From contig NZ_VDGH01000004.1 of the NCBI RefSeq assembly GCF_006861795.1, positions 1-64,000 on the forward strand: 64,000 bases of DNA, given 5' to 3'. The notes under the pieces are model-generated. The model saw only the letters and a list, made by a program, of their open reading frames with translations, was not told where the DNA came from and did not search any database. Position 1 is the first letter of the stretch. Each line of letters begins with the position of its first letter. This document shows positions 27,722 through 35,653 of this stretch, piece after piece. This DNA is from Psychrobacillus lasiicapitis (GTDB taxonomy: Bacteria > Bacillota > Bacilli > Bacillales_A > Planococcaceae). The translations under genes and the position numbers were made by a program.

Positions 27722-27876
27722 TATCCCGCATTAACGGGCAGTAAGACTCCCACTTCAAGATTTAAGAAAAGCGATAAAGATAAGTGGGAGATCACGGGGA
27801 CTAAAAGCGCGACGTCCATGTCGCAACGTCCGCACTAGCACGTCCTGTGCGTCGGAAAACCCCGACTGATTGAAGT
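27722..27876. repeat. Structured dispersed intergenic repeat between pssA and sigK
   Basis: The stretch is built of hairpins: CCCGCATTAACGGG, ACTCCCACTT...AAGTGGGAG, GCGACGTCCATGTCGC, GCACGTCCTGTGC and CGGGG...CCCCG. It is non-coding and denser in G+C than its surroundings. The layout resembles repeats common between genes in Planococcaceae (recollection, not checked). It may also act as a terminator zone for pssA. Confidence 0.55.
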
Positions 27877-27882
27877 TTCACT

Positions 27883-28422
27883 TTATACTTTTTTAAGCGT
27901 AAAAGTACTGATCATTAAAAAAGCAAGAATGATAAATAAAAACATATAAGAAACAGAAGGTATCATATCAATAGCAAAATAAGATAACGTTAATATAACC
28001 CCTGCTACGGTAATAGGCAGCCCTGTAAAAAATCCATTTGCTTCCGATATATTGAAACGGGCAAGTCTAAATGCGCCACATGCAATATAAATGATTGTTA
28101 TTGCCATTCCTGCTGTACTAAATTCTTGTAAGACGAGGGAATACAATAACAACGCAGGCGCTACACCGAAAGATATAATATCACTCATCGAGTCGAGTTG
28201 TTTTCCAAGTTCTGATTCAAGATGAAACTTTCTTGCAACCATTCCATCGAAACGGTCTAATAAACCAGCTATAAATATAAATAACACGCTGTATGCTGGA
28301 GAATCATTCATCGTTGCCATAATGGCTGCGCCGCCAAAAGCAAGATTTGCAATAGTAATCATATTTGCTGCATGTGATTTCAATTTTTTTCGGGTATTGG
28401 ACATAATACTTTGTAAATACAT
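27883..28422 (-). CDS. pssA: CDP-diacylglycerol-serine O-phosphatidyltransferase
   Basis: The 179-residue integral membrane enzyme makes phosphatidylserine from CDP-diacylglycerol and serine. The CDP-alcohol phosphotransferase signature (D-G-x2-A-R-x8-G-x3-D-x3-D) is visible at about 58-82: DGMVARKFHLES, then GKQLDSMSD. Several hydrophobic segments cover the rest. The ATG at 28422 follows AAAGGAGTG. The divergent neighbour psd encodes the next enzyme, so the pair makes phosphatidylethanolamine. The N-terminus differs from B. subtilis PssA by a short basic extension. Confidence 0.93.
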   Translation of the reverse strand: MYLQSIMSNTRKKLKSHAANMITIANLAFGGAAIMATMNDSPAYSVLFIFIAGLLDRFDGMVARKFHLESELGKQLDSMSDIISFGVAPALLLYSLVLQEFSTAGMAITIIYIACGAFRLARFNISEANGFFTGLPITVAGVILTLSYFAIDMIPSVSYMFLFIILAFLMISTFTLKKV

Positions 28423-28458
28423 TGTAAATCACTCCTTTACAAACCAACTATTTTGTTT

Positions 28459-28488
28459 ATTATACTTTGAATAAGTAAAAAATGTAAG
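28459..28488 (-). promoter_or_regulatory. Probable SigA promoter of pssA
   Basis: On the minus strand CTTACA (28488-28483), an 18-base spacer and TATAAT (28464-28459) lie in the divergent pssA/psd gap. Confidence 0.5.
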
Positions 28489-28511
28489 CAATTGTTTATA
28501 GGGAGATAGAG

Positions 28512-29294
28512 ATGAGAGAAAAATTATATCAATCGATGATTGAGTTAACGAATGGTAAATGGTCCTCCGCTATCATTCAATCCTTTGCTCGATCCAAGTT
28601 AAGTAAAACAATCATACCCTCCTATATTAAATATTTTAATATAACGTTACAAGATGTTACTCGACCTATAAAAGATTTTTCTACTTTGCATGAGTTTTTT
28701 ATACGAGAAGTGTCTACAGAGAGCAGACCAGTACATCTTGGGACAAACAGTATTATAAGCCCTGTCGATGCTACAGTAGAAACATTTGGTCCTATTACGG
28801 AAGATGGCATTTTTATAGTGAAAGACAAACCGTATTCCTTAGAAAACTTACTAGGTTCGCCAAAGATTGCAAAGCAGTTTGTAAATGGAAAGTATATCAT
28901 TTTATATTTGAGCCCAGCTGAGTATCATCGTATCCATGCCCCGGTAGACGGGGAAGTGATTCGTCAATATATGCTTGGAAAAAAATCTTATCCAGTTAAT
29001 AAATGGGGTCTCCAATATGGAAAAGAAGCAATCAGTGGAAATTACCGTTTGTTAACACAATTACGTATGCCAAACAATAAGCAATGTTTCCATATTAAAG
29101 TGGGGGCAATGTTCGTCAATTCGATTGAACTAACAAATGCCTCTTCCAAATGGAAAAAAGGTGAGGAAGTTGGTTATTTCTCGTTTGGATCAACTGTTGT
29201 TTTATTATTTGAAGAGGGTAGTATGGAGTTTTCTGCTACTTTGAAAGCTGGAAAGTTTGTACGAATGGGTGAGATTGTGGCAAATATGCTATAA
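28512..29294 (+). CDS. psd: Phosphatidylserine decarboxylase proenzyme
   Basis: The 260-residue proenzyme converts phosphatidylserine to phosphatidylethanolamine at the membrane. It should self-cleave at the Gly-Ser bond in YFSFGSTVVLLFEEG (about 225), leaving a pyruvoyl group on the small chain. SPVDATVETFGPI (about 83) and YLSPAEYHRIHAPVDGEV (about 135) are conserved motifs. A GGGAGAT site precedes the ATG. It is divergent from pssA, which supplies its substrate. Confidence 0.95.
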   Translation: MREKLYQSMIELTNGKWSSAIIQSFARSKLSKTIIPSYIKYFNITLQDVTRPIKDFSTLHEFFIREVSTESRPVHLGTNSIISPVDATVETFGPITEDGIFIVKDKPYSLENLLGSPKIAKQFVNGKYIILYLSPAEYHRIHAPVDGEVIRQYMLGKKSYPVNKWGLQYGKEAISGNYRLLTQLRMPNNKQCFHIKVGAMFVNSIELTNASSKWKKGEEVGYFSFGSTVVLLFEEGSMEFSATLKAGKFVRMGEIVANML

Positions 29295-29332
29295 TCGTAA
29301 AAAGAAAAAGAGCCGAATTGGAGTGTTCGTTT

Positions 29333-29854
29333 TTGTATTCATATTTTATACCAAGTGAATTTGTGAGAAGCATCTTTCATATAACACCAGAGTTTTTAAA
29401 AGAAAAAGGTGTGAAAGCGGTTATTACAGATTTAGATAATACACTAGTAGAGTGGGATCGACCTAATGCAACACCAAAGTTAATTGAATGGTTTACTAGC
29501 ATGAAAGCTGCTGGCATTCAAGTAACAATTGTTTCTAATAATAATGAATTACGAGTTAAGTCTTTTGCAGAACCACTTGAAATCCCTTTTATCTCAAAAG
29601 CACGTAAACCGTTAGGAAAAGCTTTCAAACAAGCGGTGAATAAAATGAATGTAAATCGTGAAGAAACAGTTGTAATTGGAGACCAGCTCTTAACGGATGT
29701 GTTCGGTGGAAATCGACAAAAGCTTCATACGATTTTAGTCATTCCGGTTGCAAATTCAGATGGGTTTGTAACAAAATTTAATCGTATCGTTGAACGAAGA
29801 ATTTTTAGTTATCTTGATAAAAAAGGTCAAGTAACATGGGAGGAAGAAGAGTGA
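29333..29854 (+). CDS. yqeG: YqeG-family HAD-superfamily (IIIA) phosphatase
   Basis: The 173-residue HAD phosphatase carries ITDLDNTLVEWD (nucleophile Asp), TIVSNNNE, a conserved lysine in ARKPLGKAF and GDQLLTDVFGGNR. The substrate is unknown; mitochondrial relatives dephosphorylate phosphatidylglycerophosphate, so that role is possible. I choose the TTG at 29333: GGAGTG sits seven bases upstream and the start then aligns with B. subtilis YqeG. An upstream in-frame TTG at 29318 overlaps that site. It overlaps yqeH by four bases (GTGA). Confidence 0.9.
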   Translation: MYSYFIPSEFVRSIFHITPEFLKEKGVKAVITDLDNTLVEWDRPNATPKLIEWFTSMKAAGIQVTIVSNNNELRVKSFAEPLEIPFISKARKPLGKAFKQAVNKMNVNREETVVIGDQLLTDVFGGNRQKLHTILVIPVANSDGFVTKFNRIVERRIFSYLDKKGQVTWEEEE

Positions 29855-30954
29855 CAGAAGCACCAAAATGTATCGGCTGTGGAACAATTATTCAAACAGA
29901 GAAAGTAGGAGAGCCGGGGTATGCCCCAATTTCTTCATTGGAAAAAGAAGACATCATTTGTCAGCGTTGTTTTAGATTAAAAAACTACAATGAATTACAA
30001 CCTGTTTCGTTAACAGATGATGATTTTTTACGAATTTTAAACGGTTTAGGAACGCAAAAAGGATTAATCGTAAAGATTGTCGATATATTTGATTTTAACG
30101 GTAGTTGGTTACCTGGACTACATCGTTTTGTAGGGAATAATCCGATTTTGTTGATCGCGAATAAAGCGGACTTATTACCAAAGTCAGTGAAGAAAAATAA
30201 AGTAATTAACTGGATGAAGCAAGAAGCAAAAAAATTAGGTTTGTCCCCAATTGATGTGTTATTTGTGAGTGCACATAAAGGAACAGGTATGCCTGAGGCA
30301 ATGGAAGCAATCGAGCATTACCGCAAAGGCGAAAATGTCTATGTTGTTGGATGTACAAACGTTGGTAAATCAACTTTTATCAATCGTGTTATTAAACAGG
30401 CGACAGGAGAAGATGCAGTTATTACAACCTCTCACTTCCCTGGAACAACACTTGATATGATTGAAATACCATTGGACGATGAAAAAGCACTTTATGATAC
30501 ACCTGGTATTATCAATCATCATCAAATGGCGCATTATTTAGATCCGACCGAGTTAAAATTTATCACACCGAAAAAAGAAATTAAGCCAAAAGTGTTCCAA
30601 TTGAACAGCGAGCAAACGTTATTTTTAGGTGGATTATCACGTTTCGATTTTATCAAAGGAGAACGTTCAGCATTTACTTGTCATATAGCAAACGATATTC
30701 CGATTCATCGAACGAAACTTGAAAATGCGGACAACTTATATAAAGAGCATAAAGGGAAGCTATTATCCCCGCCATCGGAAGAGTTTGCAGATTTATTGCC
30801 ACCTTTAGTGCGTCATGAATTTAAGATTAAAGATGCAAAAACAGATATTGTGTTTTCAGGATTAGGGTGGATCACTGTCCAACACGGTGGCGTAGTTGTC
30901 GCTGCACATGCACCAGCTGGTGTAGAAGTATCCATTCGACCATCGCTTATATAG
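29851..30954 (+). CDS. yqeH: Circularly permuted ribosome-biogenesis GTPase YqeH
   Basis: The 367-residue GTPase begins with a zinc-finger-like segment (CIGCG...CQRC, about 6-42). G motifs are in permuted order: NKAD (G4, about 104) comes before the P-loop GCTNVGKST (G1) and DTPG (G3). YqeH is needed for 30S subunit assembly in B. subtilis. The GTG at 29851 follows GGAGG and aligns with family starts; an in-frame ATG at 29836 lies within that ribosome site. It begins the dense operon that continues to yqeM. Confidence 0.94.
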   Translation: MTEAPKCIGCGTIIQTEKVGEPGYAPISSLEKEDIICQRCFRLKNYNELQPVSLTDDDFLRILNGLGTQKGLIVKIVDIFDFNGSWLPGLHRFVGNNPILLIANKADLLPKSVKKNKVINWMKQEAKKLGLSPIDVLFVSAHKGTGMPEAMEAIEHYRKGENVYVVGCTNVGKSTFINRVIKQATGEDAVITTSHFPGTTLDMIEIPLDDEKALYDTPGIINHHQMAHYLDPTELKFITPKKEIKPKVFQLNSEQTLFLGGLSRFDFIKGERSAFTCHIANDIPIHRTKLENADNLYKEHKGKLLSPPSEEFADLLPPLVRHEFKIKDAKTDIVFSGLGWITVQHGGVVVAAHAPAGVEVSIRPSLI

Positions 30955-30966
30955 GGGGTTTTTTAG

Positions 30967-31797
30967 TTGAAAAAATGGTTTGCTGTTATAGGAAAGCCAA
31001 TTGCACATTCGCTTTCTCCTTATATGCATAGTGCATGGCTTAAGGAGCAACATATAGATGCTAGTTATATACCAATTCTCGTTGAAGAAGAAAAGCTTCA
31101 GGATGCCGTGAATTCGCTAAAGCTACTAGGTTGTAGCGGTTGGAATGTAACCGTGCCATATAAAGAAGCAATTATTCCTTATTTAGATGAAATAGACCAA
31201 TCAGCAAGAGGCATCGGAGCCGTCAATACAGTTGTAAAAACGGAAGATGGTCGGTTTGTTGGATACAATACAGATGGCTTAGGGTTTATCGAATCACTTG
31301 GACCGATCAGGCAAACCAATCATATTCTAATTGTTGGTGCTGGAGGCGCTGCAAGAGGTATCGTCCATGCCTTTAAACAACTAGGTTTTTCGCATATTGC
31401 GATTGCTAATCGCACATTTGCTAATGCAAAACGTCTTGTGGAAGAATTACAGCTTGGACAAGCAATCACATTAGAAGAAGCAGAAGATACCCTTGCGCAG
31501 TTCGATATCATCATTCACACAACTCCCCAAGGGATGAAAAATAGCACAGCAACGCTACCAATTCAGCTTAACCAAATAAAAGAACATGCAATTGTTGCGG
31601 ATATTGTATATAATCCTTTAGTTACCCCTTTTTTAGAGGAAGCGAAAAAATACAATGTTCGCACGGTAAATGGATTAGGAATGCTCGTACACCAAGGGGC
31701 AATAGCCTTCTCGTATTGGAATGGAGTCAAACCAAATACGGAACAAATGGTAGAACGTCTAACCGAGCAATTAGGAGGAAATTATGTTAACAGGTAA
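30967..31797 (+). CDS. aroE: Shikimate dehydrogenase (NADP+)
   Basis: The 276-residue enzyme reduces 3-dehydroshikimate in aromatic amino-acid synthesis. The substrate site VIGKPIAHSLSPYMH (about 8-22) and NVTVPYKE with the catalytic lysine (about 60-67), plus the NADP motif VGAGGAARGI (about 124), are visible. A TTG start at 30967 follows ATAGGGGG. Its 3' end overlaps yhbY by 14 bases. Family and operon position agree with B. subtilis aroD/aroE. Confidence 0.95.
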   Translation: MKKWFAVIGKPIAHSLSPYMHSAWLKEQHIDASYIPILVEEEKLQDAVNSLKLLGCSGWNVTVPYKEAIIPYLDEIDQSARGIGAVNTVVKTEDGRFVGYNTDGLGFIESLGPIRQTNHILIVGAGGAARGIVHAFKQLGFSHIAIANRTFANAKRLVEELQLGQAITLEEAEDTLAQFDIIIHTTPQGMKNSTATLPIQLNQIKEHAIVADIVYNPLVTPFLEEAKKYNVRTVNGLGMLVHQGAIAFSYWNGVKPNTEQMVERLTEQLGGNYVNR

Positions 31798-32089
31798 ACA
31801 AAAAAGATTTTTACGCAGTCAAGCACATCACCTATCCCCAATTTTTCAAGTTGGAAAAGGTGGAGTTAATGATGCGATGATTAAACAGATTGGCGAGGCA
31901 TTAGAAGTTCGTGAATTAATCAAAATTAGCATTTTACAAAACTGTGAAGACGAGAAGCAGGAAGTAGCAGAAGCACTTGCAAAAGGGGCTGGCGCTGAAC
32001 TAGTCCAATTAATCGGTTTAACAGTTGTATTATATAAAACATCAAAAAATAATAAACGAATCGAGCTTCCAAAAGCGAGTCGAGCATGA
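31784..32089 (+). CDS. yhbY: CRM-domain RNA-binding protein YhbY/YqeI
   Basis: The 101-residue protein is a stand-alone CRM (YhbY) domain, with GKQKRFLRSQAHHLSP and QVGKGGVNDAMIKQI, the GxxG-like loop that contacts RNA. E. coli YhbY associates with pre-50S particles. AGGAGG lies just upstream, within the aroE end. It overlaps nadD by four bases (ATGA). Its role is inferred from the family and from neighbours that act in ribosome assembly. Confidence 0.92.
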   Translation: MLTGKQKRFLRSQAHHLSPIFQVGKGGVNDAMIKQIGEALEVRELIKISILQNCEDEKQEVAEALAKGAGAELVQLIGLTVVLYKTSKNNKRIELPKASRA

Positions 32090-32658
32090 GTAAAAAAATA
32101 GGGATTTTAGGGGGTACATTCAATCCGCCTCATATTGGTCATTTAATCATCGCCAATGAAGTATTGCATGCACTACGTCTAGATGAAGTGCGGTTCATGC
32201 CAAATGCAACTCCTCCACATAAACAGAAGGACGAGCAAGTAACGACAGCTCAAAGATTAAAAATGCTTCAGCTGGCGATTCGTGGTATTCCGAATATGAC
32301 AGTGGAAACAATTGAAATAGAGCGTGGAGGTACTTCCTATACAATTGATACGATGGAAATGTTAATGGAGCGAGAGCCGGAATCGTCGTTTTATTTCATT
32401 ATTGGTGGCGATCAAGTGGAATATTTACCAAAATGGCATCGTATTGATGAACTTGTTCAAAAAGTACAATTTGTAGGTGTTCCTAGACCAAATACATCAA
32501 TAGTAACTGCATATCCTATTAGTACACTTACGATTCCTCAAATAGATGTATCTTCTACCCTTATTCGAAATCGATTAATGAATGGGCTTACGACAAAATA
32601 TCTGATTCCCGATCGAGTGAATGATTTCATCCAAAAGGAGAAGTTGTATGAAATTTGA
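32086..32658 (+). CDS. nadD: Nicotinate-nucleotide adenylyltransferase
   Basis: The 190-residue nucleotidyltransferase forms deamido-NAD from NaMN and ATP. The signature GGTFNPPHIGHL (about 9-20) and the C-terminal VSSTLIRNRL (about 155) are the two ATP-contact motifs. It overlaps yhbY by four bases and yqeK by 11 bases. Length and motifs are ordinary. Confidence 0.96.
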   Translation: MSKKIGILGGTFNPPHIGHLIIANEVLHALRLDEVRFMPNATPPHKQKDEQVTTAQRLKMLQLAIRGIPNMTVETIEIERGGTSYTIDTMEMLMEREPESSFYFIIGGDQVEYLPKWHRIDELVQKVQFVGVPRPNTSIVTAYPISTLTIPQIDVSSTLIRNRLMNGLTTKYLIPDRVNDFIQKEKLYEI

Positions 32659-33223
32659 GCATGTAATGGAGCAGATGAAGAATAGAATGCCTGAAAAACG
32701 CTATATCCATACTAGAGGAGTAGCGACAACGGCCGTTCATCTTGCCGAAAAATATGGAGAAGATAGCGAAAAAGCAGAGCTTGCAGGTATTTTACATGAT
32801 AGTGTGAAATACGCAGATAAGGAATGGCTGAAAGAGAAAATTATCTCAGAAAAGATGGATCCTATTTTATTGGAGTTCCATCACGAACTTTGGCACGCTC
32901 CTGTAGGGAGTTATGTAGCTAAAAATGAATTTAACATTAATGATGAAGACATTTTAAATGCGATTAAATACCATACTACAGGTCGAGCGTGTATGTCACG
33001 ACTTGAAAAAATAATCTACATCTCCGATATGATAGAGCCTAGCCGTAATTTTCCAGGAGTAGAGCTTCTCAGAAAAAAGGCGGAACTAGATTTAGAAGAT
33101 GCAATGATTAGTTGTATCCAGCATAGTATGACCTTTTTGATCGAAAAAAAACAGCCGGTGTTTCCGGATTCATTTCATTGCTACAATGATTTGATACAAA
33201 AGAAAGGAAAAGTGAACGAATGA
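32648..33223 (+). CDS. yqeK: HD-domain nucleotide phosphatase YqeK (Ap4A hydrolase family)
   Basis: The 191-residue HD-superfamily protein contains HTRGVATTAVHLA, LAGILHDSVKYAD (the HD pair), HELWHAPVG and AIKYHTTGR. Homologues hydrolyse diadenosine tetraphosphate symmetrically. The ATG at 32648 has AAAGGAGAAG upstream; an in-frame ATG at 32621 lies deeper in nadD without such a site. NadD can make Ap4A-like side products in some systems, but that link is only inference. It overlaps rsfS by four bases. Confidence 0.92.
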   Translation: MKFEHVMEQMKNRMPEKRYIHTRGVATTAVHLAEKYGEDSEKAELAGILHDSVKYADKEWLKEKIISEKMDPILLEFHHELWHAPVGSYVAKNEFNINDEDILNAIKYHTTGRACMSRLEKIIYISDMIEPSRNFPGVELLRKKAELDLEDAMISCIQHSMTFLIEKKQPVFPDSFHCYNDLIQKKGKVNE

Positions 33224-33573
33224 CAACGACAAAATCATTAGTAGAAATTGCTTATAAAGCAGCAGACGATAAACGAGCAGAGGACATCGTCGTATTAAAT
33301 ATGCAAGGCGTATCTTTATTAGCAGATTACTTTTTAATCTGTCATGCAAACTCAGACCGTCAAGTACAAGCGATTGCAAAAGAATTGGAAGAGCAAGCGA
33401 CTATTGCAGGATTCCACGTAAAGCGTTTGGAAGGCTTCGATGAAGCTAGATGGATTCTTGTAGATATGGGCGATGTAGTAGCACATGTATTCCACAAAGA
33501 TGAGCGTGCTTATTATAATTTAGAGCGCCTTTGGGGAGACGCACCAATGATTGAAGTTGGGCAAGATGCATAA
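33220..33573 (+). CDS. rsfS: Ribosome silencing factor RsfS
   Basis: The 117-residue protein (Iojap family) binds uL14 on the 50S subunit and blocks subunit joining under starvation. DIVVLNMQGVSLLADYFLICHANS, RLEGFDEARWILVDMGDVVAHVF and YYNLERLWGDAP are the family blocks. Starts and stops overlap the neighbours (ATGA with yqeK, TAATG with yqeM), showing tight translational coupling. Confidence 0.95.
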   Translation: MTTTKSLVEIAYKAADDKRAEDIVVLNMQGVSLLADYFLICHANSDRQVQAIAKELEEQATIAGFHVKRLEGFDEARWILVDMGDVVAHVFHKDERAYYNLERLWGDAPMIEVGQDA

Positions 33574-34310
33574 TGGCAATGTACGACCGATTTGCCTATA
33601 TTTATGATACACTTATGTCCGATATACCATATGACAAATATGCAGAATGGGTGCAGGCAACTGCACCTGTTTCTAGCGGAAAACGATTAGTTGATATAGG
33701 ATGTGGCACGGGTGTCTTGAGTGTGAAATTTGCAAAAGCAGGCTATGATGTAATGGGGATAGATTTATCGGAAGCGATGTTAACGATTGCACAAAATCGT
33801 AGCTTAGAAGAAGGCACAGATATTTCTTTCTTGTGCCAATCAATGTCTGAATTAGACGGCATCGACAACGTAGATGTAGCAGTAATCGCCATTGATTCGC
33901 TCAATTATTTGGAAACCTTCGAAGAAGTGAAACAAACATTCGGACGTATTTATGAGGCACTTACTTCAGAAGGACAGCTATTTTTCGATGTGCATTCCTT
34001 ATATAAAATGGATACCATTTTTCCCGATGGTCCGTTTACTTATGAAGACGAACAAGTTGCATACATATGGCATACGGAAATAGGCGAGGAAGCACATTCT
34101 ATTTATCATGACATGACGTTTTTTGTTCGAGATGAAACAGGCTATTATGAGCGATTTGAAGAATCACATTATCAACGAACATATCCTTTAGAAACTTTTA
34201 CGGAGCTTTTAAAACAAATTGGTTTTGCTTCCGTCGTTGTTTCCACATCTGTTTTTGGTGAACAGGATGAAAAAGAAATTGAACGTTATTTTATACATGC
34301 TACCAAATAA
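33573..34310 (+). CDS. Class I SAM-dependent methyltransferase YqeM
   Basis: The 245-residue methyltransferase has the SAM-binding motif VDIGCGTGVLSVKFA (about 40-54) and motif post-I VMGIDLSEAML. Its substrate is unknown; B. subtilis yqeM holds the same position after rsfS. ATG at 33573 overlaps the rsfS stop; a second ATG lies six bases on. A terminator closes the operon. In B. subtilis comER follows on the opposite strand; it is not present here. Confidence 0.9.
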   Translation: MAMYDRFAYIYDTLMSDIPYDKYAEWVQATAPVSSGKRLVDIGCGTGVLSVKFAKAGYDVMGIDLSEAMLTIAQNRSLEEGTDISFLCQSMSELDGIDNVDVAVIAIDSLNYLETFEEVKQTFGRIYEALTSEGQLFFDVHSLYKMDTIFPDGPFTYEDEQVAYIWHTEIGEEAHSIYHDMTFFVRDETGYYERFEESHYQRTYPLETFTELLKQIGFASVVVSTSVFGEQDEKEIERYFIHATK

Positions 34311-34321
34311 TCCTTTTCAAA

Positions 34322-34377
34322 GAGAGGTAAATTTAGTATAGTTTTTATAACTCCATATAATTTACCTCTTTTTCGAG
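34322..34377 (+). terminator. Terminator of the yqeG-yqeM operon
   Basis: GAGAGGTAAAT pairs with ATTTACCTCTT after a long AT-rich loop, then TTTTC. The loop itself contains TATAAT-like sequence. Confidence 0.7.
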
Positions 34378-34380
34378 AGG

Positions 34381-35013
34381 ATGATATTTCTGCTTCGTTC
34401 ATTAGTTCAGAAATACAAGAAAAAGCTGTTGCTCCCAACAACAGTAATTACGATAATATTATTTTTCGTTATTCAATCCCAATTTAAATCAGCACCTCCC
34501 ACAGCTGATGTCGTACAACCTATCCCATTTGAAAATTCCTTTGAAGAAAACCAAGAAGATACAACTGAATATGTAGAAGATATCGCTATTTTTGTAGAAG
34601 TAAAAGGCGCGGTAAATAACCCCGGAGTGTATGAACTCACGGATGGTGATCGTGTGTTAAATGCAATTGAGCTTGCTGGCGGTTATTTAGCGATGGCTAA
34701 TAGTAAAAATATCAATCATGCACAAAGAGTAGTAGATGAAATGGTCATTTACGTACCGCTTGAAGGAGAAGAAATAGAAGCATCAGAAACAATAGAGTCA
34801 ACGCAATCGGCTAATTCCAATTTAGTAAATATTAATAAAGCAGATGCTACAATGCTCACTACTTTACCTGGAGTCGGTCCCGCAAAGGCAGAAGCAATAC
34901 TCGCATACCGAGAAGGAACCGGCAATTTTAAAGAAAAGCAAGATTTAATGAATGTAACCGGTATTGGTCAAAAAACATTTGAAAAATTAGAACCTCTAAT
35001 AACTGTGAAGTGA
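34381..35013 (+). CDS. comEA: Competence DNA receptor ComEA
   Basis: ComEA (210 residues) is a membrane-anchored receptor for incoming DNA. A transmembrane segment (about 19-36, LLPTTVITIILFFVIQ), an acidic spacer, an SLBB domain (about 68-128, VEVKGAVNNPGVYELTDGDRV) and a C-terminal helix-hairpin-helix DNA-binding domain (about 147-208, TLPGVGPAKAEAILAYRE) are in the usual order. GAGAGG sits directly against the ATG, so the ribosome site is unusually close and the true start may be slightly downstream. It is followed by comEB and comEC. Confidence 0.93.
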   Translation: MIFLLRSLVQKYKKKLLLPTTVITIILFFVIQSQFKSAPPTADVVQPIPFENSFEENQEDTTEYVEDIAIFVEVKGAVNNPGVYELTDGDRVLNAIELAGGYLAMANSKNINHAQRVVDEMVIYVPLEGEEIEASETIESTQSANSNLVNINKADATMLTTLPGVGPAKAEAILAYREGTGNFKEKQDLMNVTGIGQKTFEKLEPLITVK

Positions 35014-35075
35014 TATTGACTGTTCACGATAAAAACTACTACACTAGAAGAAGTATATATATTGGAGGTAGTTAT

Positions 35076-35639
35076 ATGGAGCGAATTACATGGGACCAAT
35101 TTTTCATGGCACAAAGCCATTTACTTGCTTTAAGAAGCACTTGTACTAGGTTAGCAGTAGGGGCAACAATCGTTCGAGATCGACGCATTATGGCAGGGGG
35201 CTATAATGGCTCTATTTCAGGTGGTGATCATTGTATCGATCATGGCTGTTACGTTGTTGATAATCATTGTGTACGTACAATTCATGCAGAAATGAATGCG
35301 TTATTACAATGCTCGAAATATGGTGTATCGGTAAATGGAGCAGATTTGTATGTGACCCATTTTCCTTGTTTGCCATGTACGAAATCAATTATTCAAGCAG
35401 GAATTTCACGACTCTACTATGCACAGGATTATAAAAACAACGAATATGCAATAGAGCTCTTAAAACAAGCGAATGTAGAAATGATTCAAGTACCTTTTGA
35501 TGAGCGTAAAATTGACTTTTTAGGCGATGAAAAAGTTGCGCTTTACATGGAGCTGCTAACGAAGTTACGTGAGAAAGGAGCAAGTATGGAAGAATTGGCG
35601 CCTTATGAAAAGAAGGTGGTAGAATTATTCGGCGTATAA
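35076..35639 (+). CDS. comEB: ComE operon protein 2, dCMP/cytidylate deaminase family (ComEB)
   Basis: The 187-residue protein has the zinc deaminase motifs HAEMNALL and PCLPCTKSI. It resembles dCMP deaminases, and in B. subtilis it sits between comEA and comEC without being essential for DNA uptake. The ATG at 35076 follows GGAGGTAG; the frame extends upstream to 35010 but lacks a ribosome site. An extended C-terminal part (about 135-187) is present. It is probably translated from the com mRNA. Confidence 0.93.
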   Translation: MERITWDQFFMAQSHLLALRSTCTRLAVGATIVRDRRIMAGGYNGSISGGDHCIDHGCYVVDNHCVRTIHAEMNALLQCSKYGVSVNGADLYVTHFPCLPCTKSIIQAGISRLYYAQDYKNNEYAIELLKQANVEMIQVPFDERKIDFLGDEKVALYMELLTKLREKGASMEELAPYEKKVVELFGV

Positions 35640-35653
35640 CCATTCAAGGAAAT

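Noticed and set aside
34381-34392. Alternative start of comEA downstream, because GAGAGG touches the ATG
   Set aside because: No standard start codon with better spacing lies in frame within the next codons, so the ATG at 34381 was kept and the doubt noted.
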